A DNA stretch of 64,000 bases from Pseudoxanthomonas broegbernensis (GTDB lineage: Bacteria > Pseudomonadota > Gammaproteobacteria > Xanthomonadales > Xanthomonadaceae). The DNA lies in the NCBI RefSeq assembly GCF_014202435.1, contig NZ_JACHGU010000003.1:186001-250000 (forward strand), given 5' to 3'. Made by a program: the position numbers and the translations under genes. The notes under the pieces are model-generated. The model saw only the letters and a program-made list of their open reading frames with translations, was not told where the DNA came from and searched no databases. Positions 49,085 to 61,237 of this stretch are shown here, one piece after another; position 1 is the first letter of the stretch; every line of letters begins with the position of its first letter.

Positions 49085-49118
49085 CCCGCCTGCGCGGGTC
49101 CGGCGGCCTTCCGGCCGC
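49085..49118. repeat. Two hairpins between the metH halves (REP-like)
   Basis: CCCGC-CTGC-GCGGG (49085-49098) and GCGGCC-TTCC-GGCCGC (49103-49118) are perfect stems in the 93-bp gap between the two metH genes. The preceding CCGTCGTTCCCGC resembles REP-like elements at 12902 and 51907. No T-run follows, so they are unlikely to be efficient terminators. Confidence 0.55.
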
Positions 49119-49139
49119 GCAACCGCTGATACGAAGACC

Positions 49140-51830
<2,691 letters not shown>

Positions 51831-51905
51831 GCCGGACTGCCTGGCCGGGCGCTTGTCCGGTCGGGCACGCAGGGGGCTGTACACCGCCGCGACGGGGGGG
51901 CGATA

Positions 51906-51940
51906 CCGTCATCCCCGCGAAGCCAGGGATCCAGCGACTT
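51906..51940. repeat. REP-like intergenic element
   Basis: CCGTCATCCCCGCGAAG followed by AGGGATCCAGCGACTTC is a degenerate copy of the CGTCATTCCCGCG...GGGAATCCAG form that I associate with xanthomonad intergenic repeats. Imperfect stem CCCCGCG/CAGGGAT. Similar starts occur at 12902 and 49076. Confidence 0.5.
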
Positions 51941-52121
51941 CATTCGCCAACACCCGTCCGGGGTCGCCGGCCCGTCGGCTTCAGTGTCGACGGGGTGCCG
52001 TTTGCCTTTCACCCACCGAAGCCCGCGATCCCCATGCCGCGAAGGCCGTCGTGTCCTGGGCATGTGCCGCGGCCCCGAGTAAAGGCAGGATGCCGTCCCG
52101 AGGGGTGCGCCCCATGCCCAG

Positions 52122-52144
52122 GGCACGGCGGCCCCTTCCGAAGC
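52122..52144. repeat. Copy 2 of a dispersed intergenic repeat
   Basis: Reverse complement of this 23-base segment matches 45500-45522 at 21 of 23 positions. It is part of a larger GC-rich structured block starting near 52092. Confidence 0.55.
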
Positions 52145-52285
52145 CCGCACTCCCGCCGCAACCTCGAAACAGCCGGCGCCCTTGCCGCAACCGAAAGTAG
52201 CCAGCCGCCTTTCGCGGCCCCTAGAGTTCGCCCCCCCATGGCTGCCCCGTACAATGGCGCCATTCCCTTTTCCCGGAGCCTGCGC

Positions 52286-53056
52286 ATGCAGCCCGACACC
52301 GTCCGCGCCGTCGTCACCGGCGGCGTCTCCGGCCTCGGCCTGGCCGTGGCCCGCAAGCTCGTCGCCGACGGCGGCAGGGTCGCCCTGCTCGACGTCGACG
52401 ACGGCAAGGGCGCCGCCGCCGTCGCCGCAATGGGCGATGCCCATGCCCGCTACTTCCGCACCGACGTCGCCGGCGAGGACGCGGTGGCCGCCACCCTGCA
52501 GGCGGCCCGCGAATTCCTCGGCGGCCTCAACGCCGCGGTCAACTGCGCCGGCATCCTCGGCGCCGGCCGGGTGCTGGGCAAGGACGGGCCGATGCCGCTG
52601 GACGGCTTCGCCCGCACGGTGACGGTCAACCTGGTCGGCAGCTTCAACGTGGCCAAGGCCGCCGCCGCGCTGATGCAGCACAACGACGCCGGCGAGGACG
52701 GCGAGCGCGGGGTGATCGTCAACACCGCCTCGGTCGCCGCCTACGAGGGACAGATCGGCCAGGCCGCCTACTCGGCCTCCAAGGGCGGCGTGGTCGGCAT
52801 GACCCTGCCGATGGCGCGCGAGCTGGCACGCTTCGGCATCCGGGTGATGACGGTGGCCCCCGGCGTGTTCTGGACGCCGATGGTCGACGGCATGCCCGAG
52901 GCCGTGCAGCAGTCGCTGGCCGCGACTATCCCCTTCCCGGCGCGCCTGGGCCGGCCGGAGGAATTCGCCGAAACCGTGGCCTTCATCCTGCGCAACCGCT
53001 ACCTCAACGGCGAGACCATCCGCCTGGACGGCGCCGCTCGGCTGGCACCGAAGTGA
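52286..53056 (+). CDS. SDR oxidoreductase, 3-hydroxyacyl-CoA dehydrogenase type II-like
   Basis: A 256-residue short-chain dehydrogenase. The cofactor loop is VVTGGVSGLGLAVARKL with DVDD after strand 2 indicating NAD preference. NCAGILGAGRVLGKDGPMPLD and the catalytic YSASKGGVVGMTLPMARELA follow. The NCAGI...R..GK(DG) insertion and overall pattern match HSD17B10-like enzymes that oxidise 3-hydroxy-2-methylbutyryl-CoA or other 3-hydroxyacyl-CoAs. GGAGCC lies 7 bases before the ATG. Confidence 0.88.
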   Translation: MQPDTVRAVVTGGVSGLGLAVARKLVADGGRVALLDVDDGKGAAAVAAMGDAHARYFRTDVAGEDAVAATLQAAREFLGGLNAAVNCAGILGAGRVLGKDGPMPLDGFARTVTVNLVGSFNVAKAAAALMQHNDAGEDGERGVIVNTASVAAYEGQIGQAAYSASKGGVVGMTLPMARELARFGIRVMTVAPGVFWTPMVDGMPEAVQQSLAATIPFPARLGRPEEFAETVAFILRNRYLNGETIRLDGAARLAPK

Positions 53057-53188
53057 AACCGGCGATGCCCCTCCCCACCGGCGCCGCCGCCCGCCCGCGG
53101 CCCAAGCCACCGCCCGGCCCGGCCGGCTCGCGCACCCGCATCGCACGCATCGTTTCCTGACATCCACAGACTCCCACCGGTCGATCCA

Positions 53189-53755
53189 ATGAAAGCCAGC
53201 GAAATCAAGAAGGGCAACGTCGTCGAGTACAACAACGGCGTCTACCAGGTCCGCGACATCGAGCGCAGTTCCCCGCAGGGCCGCGGCGGCAACGTCCGCT
53301 TCCGCTTCATCATGTATTCGGTGCCCGGCGGCGCCAAGCTGGACGCCAGCTTCGACGCCGACGACAACCTCACCGAGGTCGAGCTGCTGCGCCGCCAGGC
53401 CACGTTCTCCTACAAGGACGGCGAGGCCTTCGTGTTCATGGACGACGAGGACTACACCCCGTACACGCTGGACCCGGACGCCATCGGCGAGGCTGCCGGC
53501 TACATCACCGACGGCCTGGCCGGCATCTACGTGCAGGTGATCGACGACCAGCCGGTGGCCATCCAGTTGCCGCAGCACGTGACCCTGGAAGTGGTGGAGA
53601 CGCCGCCGGAACTGAAGGGCGGCACCGCGACCAAGCGGCCCAAGCCGGCCACGCTCAGCACCGGCATCGAGATCATGGTTCCCGAGTACATCGCCAACGG
53701 CGAGCGGATCCTGGTCAACACCACCACCGGCGAGTTCGGCGGCCGCGCGGATTGA
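53189..53755 (+). CDS. efpL: Elongation factor P-like protein EfpL (YeiP)
   Basis: A 188-residue paralogue of EF-P that binds the ribosome to relieve pausing at polyproline stretches. It has three beta-barrel domains. The tip loop reads [14 protein letters not shown], with Arg near residue 32 where EF-P has a modified lysine, as in YeiP. The C-terminal domain has [28 protein letters not shown]. Because of the Arg it should not be a substrate of EpmA, whose gene is at 3550. ATG 53189 is preceded by a weak purine stretch. Confidence 0.94.
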   Translation: MKASEIKKGNVVEYNNGVYQVRDIERSSPQGRGGNVRFRFIMYSVPGGAKLDASFDADDNLTEVELLRRQATFSYKDGEAFVFMDDEDYTPYTLDPDAIGEAAGYITDGLAGIYVQVIDDQPVAIQLPQHVTLEVVETPPELKGGTATKRPKPATLSTGIEIMVPEYIANGERILVNTTTGEFGGRAD

Positions 53756-53815
53756 ACGCGGCCCGGGCGGTGCCGTCGGGCCGCCTCGCCGGCTGGAATC
53801 GGCTCCTGCAAACGG

Positions 53816-55633
53816 CTATTGCGTCCCGGGCGCCAGCACGCGCAGGCGTTCGCCCAGCAGTTCCAGGTTGGCCTCGGTGCCGGCCAGCGATTCGCGCCGC
53901 GTGGGCGACAGCAGGCCCCGCAGGCGCGACTCCAGCGCCCGTGCACCGGCCCGGCGCCGCATGGCGTCCGAATGCGCGCGCGCCTGCAGTGCCATGCGCT
54001 CGTCCGCCTGCGGCAAGCCATAGCCCTCGATGCCTTCCAGCCACGACGCCGGCCGGCTGAACGCCCCTCCCAGGCTCAGGTACTCGCGCAGCCGTGCGGC
54101 GAGATCCCCGCCGGCCACCGCCGCGTGCGGAACGCGGCCACCCAGCCAGTGGCGTTTCAACTCATCGCGCGCGTGCGCCTGCTCGCGGCGCAGCGCGGCC
54201 GATTCCAGCACCAGCAGCGCCGCCGCCTCGCGCAGGCCCGCCCGGTGCAGCGCGGGCCTGCGCCGTGGCGGCGGCAGCGCCAGCCAGGCAGAGGCGTCCG
54301 CCGGTTCCAGTTCCAGCGCCTGGCGCGCGACCGCGTACATCGCCTCGTAGTGGGCGCCGGCCGGCTCGAAGTAGAACCCTTGGCGCACCCTCTCGGCGGC
54401 ATCGGCCGGTATGGCCGCCCGGTCGACGATGCCGTGGGCGCGGAGCCGCCGCAGCAAGCCGTTCGGGGTGAGGCTGGCCAGCGGCAGCGCCGCCAGCCGC
54501 GGCAGCGCGTCGTGCAGCAGGCGCCAGGTCTCCACCGCGCAATTGTTGGCGACGAAGAAATAGCGGCCGTCGTAGTTCCAGTGCAGTTGCGCGGCGCGCC
54601 CGGCCACCGCCTCGATCTCGCCGCGCGACAGCGCCAGTGGCACCGAGCGCAGGCCGCGCAGTTCCACCTTCGTGTACTCGTCCACCACCTGCCCCAGCGG
54701 CAGCGCGAACAATCGCGAGGGATACGCGCCGGTCAGCCCGCGCCAGTTGGATATCTGCAGGTCGTCGACGAAAGCGCGGAACGAGAGCACCAGGTGGTGC
54801 TGCAGGTCCAGCCGGCAGTCCGGGCCGCGCGGGCGGCCGGGCGCGCACACCACCAACCGCAGCATGCCATGGCCCCAGCGGCTCATCGGCCGCTCGTTGC
54901 CCTCGGCCAGCAGGTAGTCCACGGCGAAGAGGCGCTCCGGGTCGAGCAGCCGCACCGGGTCGGGCGCATCCACCGCGTCCTGTACGAACGCCAGACCCGG
55001 GGCGCAGGCCGGCGCGGTCCGTGCCGGCTGGCCGAAATGCGCGTCGAACAGGTCGTTGAGCGCCGGGCGCCGGCAGGCGTAGTCCGGGTCCAGCAGGTAG
55101 TGCTCCAGGTTGACCGCCACGTACTCGCGCGGCGAGCGCAACTCGTAGGGATCCGGGCTGCGATCGCGCAAGTCGTTGCGCGCGCGCCGGCCGGGCCGCA
55201 GCGGCGCTACCGGCCAGCCGGCCAGGTCGAGCAGGCGCGGATCGCGCGACAGGCCGCCGGCCGGCGTGCGGTCGTACAGGTGCGCCAGTTCGTGGATCGC
55301 CGCGGCCAGCGCGGCGCGCGCGGCGGGATCGGCACCGCCGGCATCCGCCGTACGCGCCATCCAGCCATCGAGCAGGCGCCGGTCCAGTTGCAGGCGCCAG
55401 CGGCGGGCGCGGCCGTGCACGCCATCGGGCAGGTCGTCGCGCCATTCCATCGCGATCGGCCGCGCCAGCGCCGCCGCCCAGGCCGGCGGCAGGCGCCGCG
55501 CCGCCTCGCCCAGCAACTGGCGCGTGGCAGCGCTTTCCTCGCGCGGCAGCGTGGCCGGCAGCGCGAACACCGGCCCGGCGGATGCCTTCGCCCAGGCCAG
55601 CAGCAGCACGGCCAGCGCCGCGCCGCGGATCAT
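53816..55633 (-). CDS. DUF4105 protein with HELAH motif, exported
   Basis: A 605-residue protein with a signal peptide (MIRGAALAVLLLAWAKASAG). Near residue 114 it has AAIHELAHLYD, an HExxH zinc-protease-like motif. The central DUF4105 domain has SRWGHGMLRLVV and FFVANNCAVETWRLL; the His and Cys are the conserved pair of this family and suggest a papain/NlpC-like active site, which is inference. The C-terminal 200 residues are helical and Arg/Ala-rich. Its ATG overlaps the stop of the DUF2388 gene by 4 bp. Function not established; a periplasmic hydrolase is plausible. Confidence 0.85.
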   Translation of the reverse strand: MIRGAALAVLLLAWAKASAGPVFALPATLPREESAATRQLLGEAARRLPPAWAAALARPIAMEWRDDLPDGVHGRARRWRLQLDRRLLDGWMARTADAGGADPAARAALAAAIHELAHLYDRTPAGGLSRDPRLLDLAGWPVAPLRPGRRARNDLRDRSPDPYELRSPREYVAVNLEHYLLDPDYACRRPALNDLFDAHFGQPARTAPACAPGLAFVQDAVDAPDPVRLLDPERLFAVDYLLAEGNERPMSRWGHGMLRLVVCAPGRPRGPDCRLDLQHHLVLSFRAFVDDLQISNWRGLTGAYPSRLFALPLGQVVDEYTKVELRGLRSVPLALSRGEIEAVAGRAAQLHWNYDGRYFFVANNCAVETWRLLHDALPRLAALPLASLTPNGLLRRLRAHGIVDRAAIPADAAERVRQGFYFEPAGAHYEAMYAVARQALELEPADASAWLALPPPRRRPALHRAGLREAAALLVLESAALRREQAHARDELKRHWLGGRVPHAAVAGGDLAARLREYLSLGGAFSRPASWLEGIEGYGLPQADERMALQARAHSDAMRRRAGARALESRLRGLLSPTRRESLAGTEANLELLGERLRVLAPGTQ

Positions 55634-55974
55634 CCCCCGGCGACGGCGGTGCCGGCGAGGGCCGTGCCTGCCAGGATCCGCCGCGCCAGTTCCAGGTCGC
55701 TGGCGCGGCGCGCCTGCGGATCGCGCTCGCGCAGGGTCCGCAACGCCGCTTCCAGGTGGGCGCTGCGCACGCGGCCATCGCTGGCGACGAAGCCGGCCGC
55801 GTCCTCGCGCGCCTGCATCACCAGCTTGTCGTCGCCGGACGTGCTGCCGGACGACGCCGAGCTGCCGGCGGAGGAAGCACCGGCCGAGGTGCCGGCGAAA
55901 CTGGAGGCCTGGGCGGCCGGCGCGACGGCCAGGAGCAGGCCGGCCAGGAGCAGCGTGCGGTTCATCGGAGCCAT
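55630..55974 (-). CDS. DUF2388 exported protein
   Basis: A 114-residue protein with a signal peptide ending near AQASS, a Ser/Gly/Ala-rich stretch and the DUF2388 core DDKLVMQAREDAAGFVASDG, RSAHLEAALRTLR and ASDLELARRIL. In pseudomonads DUF2388 genes are found beside DUF4105 genes, as here, where the two overlap by 4 bp. The role is unknown. Starts at 55965, 55974 and 55986 are all possible; 55974 is chosen since GGAA lies 6 bases upstream. Confidence 0.85.
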   Translation of the reverse strand: MAPMNRTLLLAGLLLAVAPAAQASSFAGTSAGASSAGSSASSGSTSGDDKLVMQAREDAAGFVASDGRVRSAHLEAALRTLRERDPQARRASDLELARRILAGTALAGTAVAGG

Positions 55975-56220
55975 CCGGGATTCCATCGATGTCGGGGGAT
56001 GCGCGAAGCCTAACCGCGGCGGCGGAAGGATGCATGCCCCTCCATGAAGCACGCGCCAGGGGCCAGTTTCATGGGCAACATTCATCATGGCGCCATTGCG
56101 CCGGATCGTCGCACACGGTGTTCCGCGAGCCGTGCGAAAACGCGATGCCGCAGTGCGGCAAACGGGCAGCGCATCTGGCATAGTTATTGGCTCCCGCCCA
56201 CCTACCGGAAGCCGACGCGA

Positions 56221-57462
56221 ATGTCGCCCAAGAAGACCTCTTTCCCGAAACAGGACATCCGCGTACTGCTGCTGGAGGGCGTCAGCCAGACCGCGGTGGA
56301 GACCTTCCGCGCCGCCGGCTACACCCAGATCGAATACCACGAGAAGTCGCTGCCGGAGGACGAGCTGCGCAAGCGCATCGCCGAGGCGCACATCATCGGC
56401 ATCCGCTCGCGCAGCCACCTCACCGCCGAGGTGCTGGCCGAGGCCAAGCGCCTGATCGCCATCGGCTGCTTCTGCATCGGCACCAACCAGGTGGACCTGG
56501 AGGCGGCCGAGCTGGCCGGCGTCCCGGTGTTCAACGCGCCCTACTCCAACACCCGCAGCGTGGCCGAGCTGGTGGTGGCGCAGGCGGTGCTGCTGATGCG
56601 CGGCATCCCGCAGAAGAACGCGCAGTGCCATCGCGGCGGCTGGTCCAAGTCGGCCACCGGCAGCCACGAGGTGCGCGGCAAGACCCTGGGCATCATCGGC
56701 TACGGCCACATCGGCACCCAGGTCGGCGTGCTGGCCGAGGCGATGGGCATGAACGTGGTCTTCCACGACATCGAGGCCAAGCTCTCGCTGGGCAACGCGC
56801 GCCTGGCGCAGAGCCTGGACGACCTGCTGGCGCGCTCGGACGTGGTCACCCTGCACGTGCCGGAAACCCCGTCCACCAAGAACATGTTCGGCGCCGCGCA
56901 GATCGCGGCGATGAAGCGCGGCGCGCACCTGATCAACGCCTCGCGCGGCACCGTGGTCGACATCGACGCCCTGGCCGCGGCGCTGGAATCGGGCCACGTG
57001 GCCGGCGCGGCGGTGGACGTGTTCCCGGCCGAGCCCAAGGGCAACGCCGAGGCCTTCGTCTCGCCGCTGATCCCGTTCGACAACGTGATCCTGACCCCGC
57101 ACATCGGCGGCAGCACACTGGAGGCGCAGGAGAACATCGGCGTGGAGGTGGCGGCCAAGCTGGTGCGCTACAGCGACAACGGCAGCACCCTGTCGGCGGT
57201 CAACTTCCCCGAGGTCACCCTGCCCGAGCACGAGGACAGCCTGCGCCTGCTGCACATCCACCGCAACGTGCCGGGCGTGCTGTCCAAGGTCAACGAGATC
57301 TTCAGCCGCCACGCGGTCAACATCGACGGCCAGTTCCTGCGCACCAACCCCAAGGTGGGCTACGTGGTGATCGACGTCGGCGCCGACGAGGCGCAGGTGG
57401 CGGCGCTGAAGGAAGAACTGTCGGCGATCCCAGGCACGCTGCGGACCCGCGTGCTGTATTGA
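56221..57462 (+). CDS. serA: D-3-phosphoglycerate dehydrogenase
   Basis: First enzyme of serine synthesis, oxidising 3-phosphoglycerate. The 413-residue protein is of the E. coli type: substrate domain, NAD-binding domain with GIIGYGHIGTQVGVLAEAMG, catalytic Arg in NASRGTVVDIDAL, Glu and His in the HIGGSTLEAQENIG region, and a C-terminal ACT domain (HRNVPGVLSKVNEIFSRH) through which serine inhibits. ATG 56221 gives the standard length. The 246-bp gap upstream has no gene; GCATAGTTAT near 56180 may be a -10 region. Confidence 0.97.
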   Translation: MSPKKTSFPKQDIRVLLLEGVSQTAVETFRAAGYTQIEYHEKSLPEDELRKRIAEAHIIGIRSRSHLTAEVLAEAKRLIAIGCFCIGTNQVDLEAAELAGVPVFNAPYSNTRSVAELVVAQAVLLMRGIPQKNAQCHRGGWSKSATGSHEVRGKTLGIIGYGHIGTQVGVLAEAMGMNVVFHDIEAKLSLGNARLAQSLDDLLARSDVVTLHVPETPSTKNMFGAAQIAAMKRGAHLINASRGTVVDIDALAAALESGHVAGAAVDVFPAEPKGNAEAFVSPLIPFDNVILTPHIGGSTLEAQENIGVEVAAKLVRYSDNGSTLSAVNFPEVTLPEHEDSLRLLHIHRNVPGVLSKVNEIFSRHAVNIDGQFLRTNPKVGYVVIDVGADEAQVAALKEELSAIPGTLRTRVLY

Positions 57463-57500
57463 TCCCGTGGCGCGGCGGCAGGCCGCCGACTGAAAGCCGG

Positions 57501-57620
57501 CTCCCGCGCAAGCGGTCGTGCCGCGACCTTAGTAGGAGCCGGGTACGGCCGGCGACCACCGCGCATGCGAGCCGACCGTTCCCCACTCCCGGACCATGCC
57601 GCCGGCTGACGCCGGCTCTG
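57501..57620. repeat. REP-like inverted repeats downstream of serA
   Basis: GCCGGCTCCCGCG and AGTAGGAGCCGG...GGCCGGCGACC (57500-57556), then GCCGGC-TGAC-GCCGGC (57601-57616), form several small stems. GTAGGAGCCGG is a familiar form of REP sequences in xanthomonads and pseudomonads. They lie between convergent serA and the Nudix gene and may serve as terminators. Confidence 0.45.
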
Positions 57621-57634
57621 CGAGGGGAAGGCCG

Positions 57635-58189
57635 CTACGGTTCGCGGGGCCGTGACAGCCATTTGCCGGCCATGCGCCGCAGCGAGGCGTCCGCGGCCGG
57701 GTCGGCGGCGATCTCCGCGACCGGCCGCCATGCCAGCGCATGGGATTCCTCGCCGACCACGAAGCGTTCGTCGGCCCCGGCGCGGACCACGTAGCGGACG
57801 TCGTAGTGCCAGTGCCCCGGCAGCCCGTCCCGCTCGGGAATCCAGTGCCGGTCCAGGTCGAAGATGGCGGCCGCCTCCAGGCGCAGGCCGGCCACGCCCG
57901 TCTCCTCCTCCGCCTCGCGCAGGGCGACCCGGGCCAGGTCGGCATCGCCGTCCGCGTGCCCGCCGGGCTGCAGCCAGCGGCCGAGCTTGCGGTGGTGGGT
58001 CAGCAGGGTGCGGTCGCCACCGGCGCCGACCACCCACGCCGAGCCGGTGAAGTGCCCCGCCAGGCGCTCCCGCACGAATGGGTTGCCGGCATCCTCGAGC
58101 AGGTCCACGAAGGCCGCCGTGGTCCCCGCCTCCGGCGGCCAGCGCCCGGCGTAGGCCGCCAACTGCCGGCGTAGCGGCGCGTAACGCAT
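57635..58189 (-). CDS. Nudix hydrolase
   Basis: A 184-residue Nudix protein. The Nudix box is GGHADGDADLARVALREAEEETGV: the REAEEETGV half is canonical, but the glutamate six residues after the first Gly is Ala, a variation I recall in this GGHADGD subgroup. The substrate, probably a nucleoside diphosphate derivative, is unknown. ATG 58189 is preceded by GGAGG four bases upstream, which decides it over an ATG at 58207. Confidence 0.9.
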   Translation of the reverse strand: MRYAPLRRQLAAYAGRWPPEAGTTAAFVDLLEDAGNPFVRERLAGHFTGSAWVVGAGGDRTLLTHHRKLGRWLQPGGHADGDADLARVALREAEEETGVAGLRLEAAAIFDLDRHWIPERDGLPGHWHYDVRYVVRAGADERFVVGEESHALAWRPVAEIAADPAADASLRRMAGKWLSRPREP

Positions 58190-58361
58190 CGATCCTCCAC
58201 GTTTCATGCTGCATTGCCATATAACCGCAGGCCATCTACCTGCCGGCTGGAAACAGCTTGTGATCGCTCCGGCCGTTTGGCAAGGTACGACGCTTGTGCG
58301 GTCCCGGCGGGGCCGTCCCAACCAGACCGGCGCATCGGACGGCCAGACACGGGGAACACGC

Positions 58362-59852
58362 ATGTCCAAGGGTCTTTTCATCATCAAACCGGTCGAGCCG
58401 GCCCCGCACGTCGATTTCGGCGAGCCGGTCGAGGGATCGATCCACGGCGAGGCCACGCTCAAGCGGACCCTGACCGCGCGCCACCTGGTCCTGCTCGGCG
58501 TCGGCGCGGTGATCGGTGCCGGCATTTTCGTCCTCACCGGGCAGGCGGCGGCCAACCATGCCGGCCCGGCGATCATGCTCAGCTTCGTGCTGGCCGGCTT
58601 CGCCTGCGCGATGGCGGGCCTGTGCTACGCCGAGTTCGCCTCGATGATGCCGGTCTCCGGCAGCGCCTACTCGTATTCGTACGCGACCCTCGGCGAGGCG
58701 GTGGCGTGGTTCATCGGCTGGTGCCTGGTGCTGGAGTACCTGTTCGCGTCCTCCACCGTCGCCGTCGGCTGGTCCGGCTACCTCGTCAGCTTCCTGACCT
58801 CCACGCTCGGCCTGCCGTTCCCGGCGGAGCTCGCGTCGGCGCCCATCACCTGGGACAACGGCCAGTTCGTCGCCACCGCGGGCATCATCAACCTGCCCGC
58901 GGTGCTGATCGTCGCCGCCGTCAGCGGCCTGTGCTACGTCGGCATCACCCAGTCGGCCTACGTCAACGCGATCATCGTGACGATCAAGGTCGTGGTCATC
59001 GCCGCCTTCCTCGGCTTCGGCATCCAGTACGTGGACCCGGCCAACTGGACCCCCTTCATCCCGGAGAACACCGGCCCGGGCAGGTTCGGCCTGGAGGGCG
59101 TCTACCGCGCCGCGACCATCGTGTTCTTCGCCTACATCGGCTTCGACGCGGTTTCGACCGCCGCCGGCGAGGCCAAGAACCCGCAGCGCGACATGCCCAT
59201 CGGCATCCTCGGCTCGCTGGTGGTCTGCACCATCATCTACATCGCGGTCTGCGCGGTCCTCACCGGCATGACCCACTATTCGCTGCTCGACACCGCCAAG
59301 CCGGTCGCCACCGCCCTGGAAGAGGTGCTCAAGGCCGATCCCAGCGCCAACGTGGGCTGGCTGAAGACGGCAGTCGAGATCGGCGCCATCGCCGGCCTTT
59401 CCTCGGTGATCCTGGTGATGCTGATGGCGCAGCCGCGCATCTTCTACTCGATGTCGCGCGACGGCCTGCTGCCCAGGCTGTTCGGCAGGATCCACCCGAA
59501 GTTCCAGACGCCCTACGTCGGCACCATCTTCGTCGGTGTGGTGGCCTGCCTGCTGGCCGGGTTCATGCCGCTGAGCGTGCTCGGCGAACTGGTGTCGATG
59601 GGCACGTTGCTGGCGTTCGCCACCGTCTGCGTCGGCGTGTTCGTGCTGCGCTTCACCCGCTCCGACCTGCCGCGCCCGTTCCGCGTGCCGATGTTCTGGC
59701 TGATCTGCCCGCTGGGGCTGCTCGCCTGCCTGTTCCTGTTCCTGCAGTCGTTCATGGAACACTGGCTGATCTTCGTGCTGTGGACGCTGCTGGGCCAGGT
59801 GATCTACTTCGGCTACGGCTACCGGCACAGCAAGCTGCGCAACGGCGGGTGA
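58362..59852 (+). CDS. APC-family amino acid permease (cationic amino acid transporter type)
   Basis: A 496-residue membrane protein with about 12 helices. The first helix has the APC signature GVGAVIGAGIFVLTG, followed by FVLAGFACAMAGLCYAEFASM; the later FFAYIGFDAVSTAAGEAKNPQRDMP is characteristic of the YfnA/CAT group. It imports or exchanges amino acids, substrate not determined. The ATG at 58362 follows GGGGAACACGC. A second APC transporter follows after 70 bp. Confidence 0.92.
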   Translation: MSKGLFIIKPVEPAPHVDFGEPVEGSIHGEATLKRTLTARHLVLLGVGAVIGAGIFVLTGQAAANHAGPAIMLSFVLAGFACAMAGLCYAEFASMMPVSGSAYSYSYATLGEAVAWFIGWCLVLEYLFASSTVAVGWSGYLVSFLTSTLGLPFPAELASAPITWDNGQFVATAGIINLPAVLIVAAVSGLCYVGITQSAYVNAIIVTIKVVVIAAFLGFGIQYVDPANWTPFIPENTGPGRFGLEGVYRAATIVFFAYIGFDAVSTAAGEAKNPQRDMPIGILGSLVVCTIIYIAVCAVLTGMTHYSLLDTAKPVATALEEVLKADPSANVGWLKTAVEIGAIAGLSSVILVMLMAQPRIFYSMSRDGLLPRLFGRIHPKFQTPYVGTIFVGVVACLLAGFMPLSVLGELVSMGTLLAFATVCVGVFVLRFTRSDLPRPFRVPMFWLICPLGLLACLFLFLQSFMEHWLIFVLWTLLGQVIYFGYGYRHSKLRNGG

Positions 59853-59922
59853 GCCCGCGTTCCTCGCGGCGCGGCCGGCCCAGCGCCGGCCGCGCCGCTT
59901 CCACCCTCCGGGAACCGCGCAG

Positions 59923-61236
59923 ATGAGCGCAATCGCCCCCCGCAAGATCGGCCCGGTGCTGGCCACCTTCGTGGTCGCCAACAACATGATCGGCTCGGGC
60001 TTCTTCCTGCTGCCGTCCACGCTGGCCAGGTCCGGCGGGGTGACCGCGCTGAGCTGGCTGCTGTGCACGCTGCTGGCGATGCTGCTGGGCGGCGCCTTCG
60101 CCCGCCTGGCCAGGCACCATCCCGACCTGCAGTCGCCCGACGACTACGTGCGCCCCTCGCTGGGCCGGGACGTGAGCTTCCTGGCCACGACCATGTACTG
60201 GCTGTCCTCGTGGATCGGCAACAACGCCATCGCGGTGGCCGCGTTCGGCTACCTGGTGGTGGTGCTGCAGGCGTGGCTGCCGGTCGGCGACGGCCCCGGC
60301 GTGCGCCTGGGCGGGCAGATCGCGCTGATCTGGCTGATGTTCGCGCTCAACCTGCTCGGCCCGCGGCCGATCGCCCGCTTCCAGTCGATGTGCGTGGTCC
60401 TGGGCCTGCTGCCGGTGGCGGCGATCCTGACCGCCGGCTGGGCCCATTTCGACGCGGCGGTGTACCGCGATGCGTGGAACGTGTCCGGGCGCTCGGACCT
60501 GTCGGTGGTGATGGGCTCGCTGGCGCCGATCTTCTGGGCCTTCATCGGCCTGGAGACGGGCGCGATGGTGGCCGGCGTGGTCGACGACCCGGACCGCAAC
60601 GTGCCGCGCGCGACCCTGGGCGGCATCGCCATCGCCGGCGTGGTCTACCTGGTCTCCTCGGTGCTGATGATGGGCATCGTGCCGGTGGCCGAGTTGGCCG
60701 AGTCCGGCGCGCCGTTCGCCCTGGTGGCCGGGCGCATGTTCGGGCCGTGGGCGGTGCTGCTGATCGCCGCGGCCGCGGCGCTGAAGGCCACTGGCACGCT
60801 CGGCGGCTGGATGCTGGTGACCGGGGAATCCGGCGCGCGCGCGGCGCAGCGCGGCTTCCTGCCCGCGCTGTTCGGCCGGCTGCGGCATAACGGCTCGGCC
60901 GGCATCGGGCTGTTCGTGGTCGCCCTGTCGATGACCGCGCTGGCCGTGGTCACCCTCTCGCCGACCGTGGCCGACCAGTTCGAGATCCTGATCGAGATGG
61001 TGGTGATCCTGGTGGTGATGGCGTACGTGGCCGCGGGCCTGAGCCTGCTGCTGGGCACGCCGCAGCGCCCGTCCACCCAGCGCGAGCGGATGCTGGGCAT
61101 GGGCGCGCTGGTGGCCTGCGGCCTGCTGGTGTATTCCACGCCCGGCAAGACCCTGGTCGGCGGGCTGGTGATCGCGCTGCTGGCGCTGGCGGCCTACCGG
61201 GGATTCACGCGGCGGCCGCCACCGGCCGCACGCTAA
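59923..61236 (+). CDS. APC-family transporter, AdiC-like (arginine/agmatine antiporter group)
   Basis: A 437-residue membrane protein of 12 helices. The unwound first helix is [15 protein letters not shown], and helix 6 is [27 protein letters not shown], the pattern of basic amino acid/polyamine antiporters such as AdiC, CadB and YjdE. No decarboxylase gene is adjacent, so an acid-resistance role is not supported here. It is followed by mtnB one base after its stop. Confidence 0.88.
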   Translation: MSAIAPRKIGPVLATFVVANNMIGSGFFLLPSTLARSGGVTALSWLLCTLLAMLLGGAFARLARHHPDLQSPDDYVRPSLGRDVSFLATTMYWLSSWIGNNAIAVAAFGYLVVVLQAWLPVGDGPGVRLGGQIALIWLMFALNLLGPRPIARFQSMCVVLGLLPVAAILTAGWAHFDAAVYRDAWNVSGRSDLSVVMGSLAPIFWAFIGLETGAMVAGVVDDPDRNVPRATLGGIAIAGVVYLVSSVLMMGIVPVAELAESGAPFALVAGRMFGPWAVLLIAAAAALKATGTLGGWMLVTGESGARAAQRGFLPALFGRLRHNGSAGIGLFVVALSMTALAVVTLSPTVADQFEILIEMVVILVVMAYVAAGLSLLLGTPQRPSTQRERMLGMGALVACGLLVYSTPGKTLVGGLVIALLALAAYRGFTRRPPPAAR

Positions 61237-61237
61237 A

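Larger units (their letters stand above)
51831..52285. other. 455-bp intergenic region after metH
   Basis: No gene is supported. It holds a REP-like CCGTCATCCCCGCG...GGGATCCAGCGACTT (51906-51940), a form typical of xanthomonad intergenic repeats. A structured GC-rich part (52092-52144) contains GGGG-TGCG-CCCC and the second copy of a dispersed repeat. GTACAAT near 52250 may be the -10 region of the following SDR gene. Confidence 0.5.
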
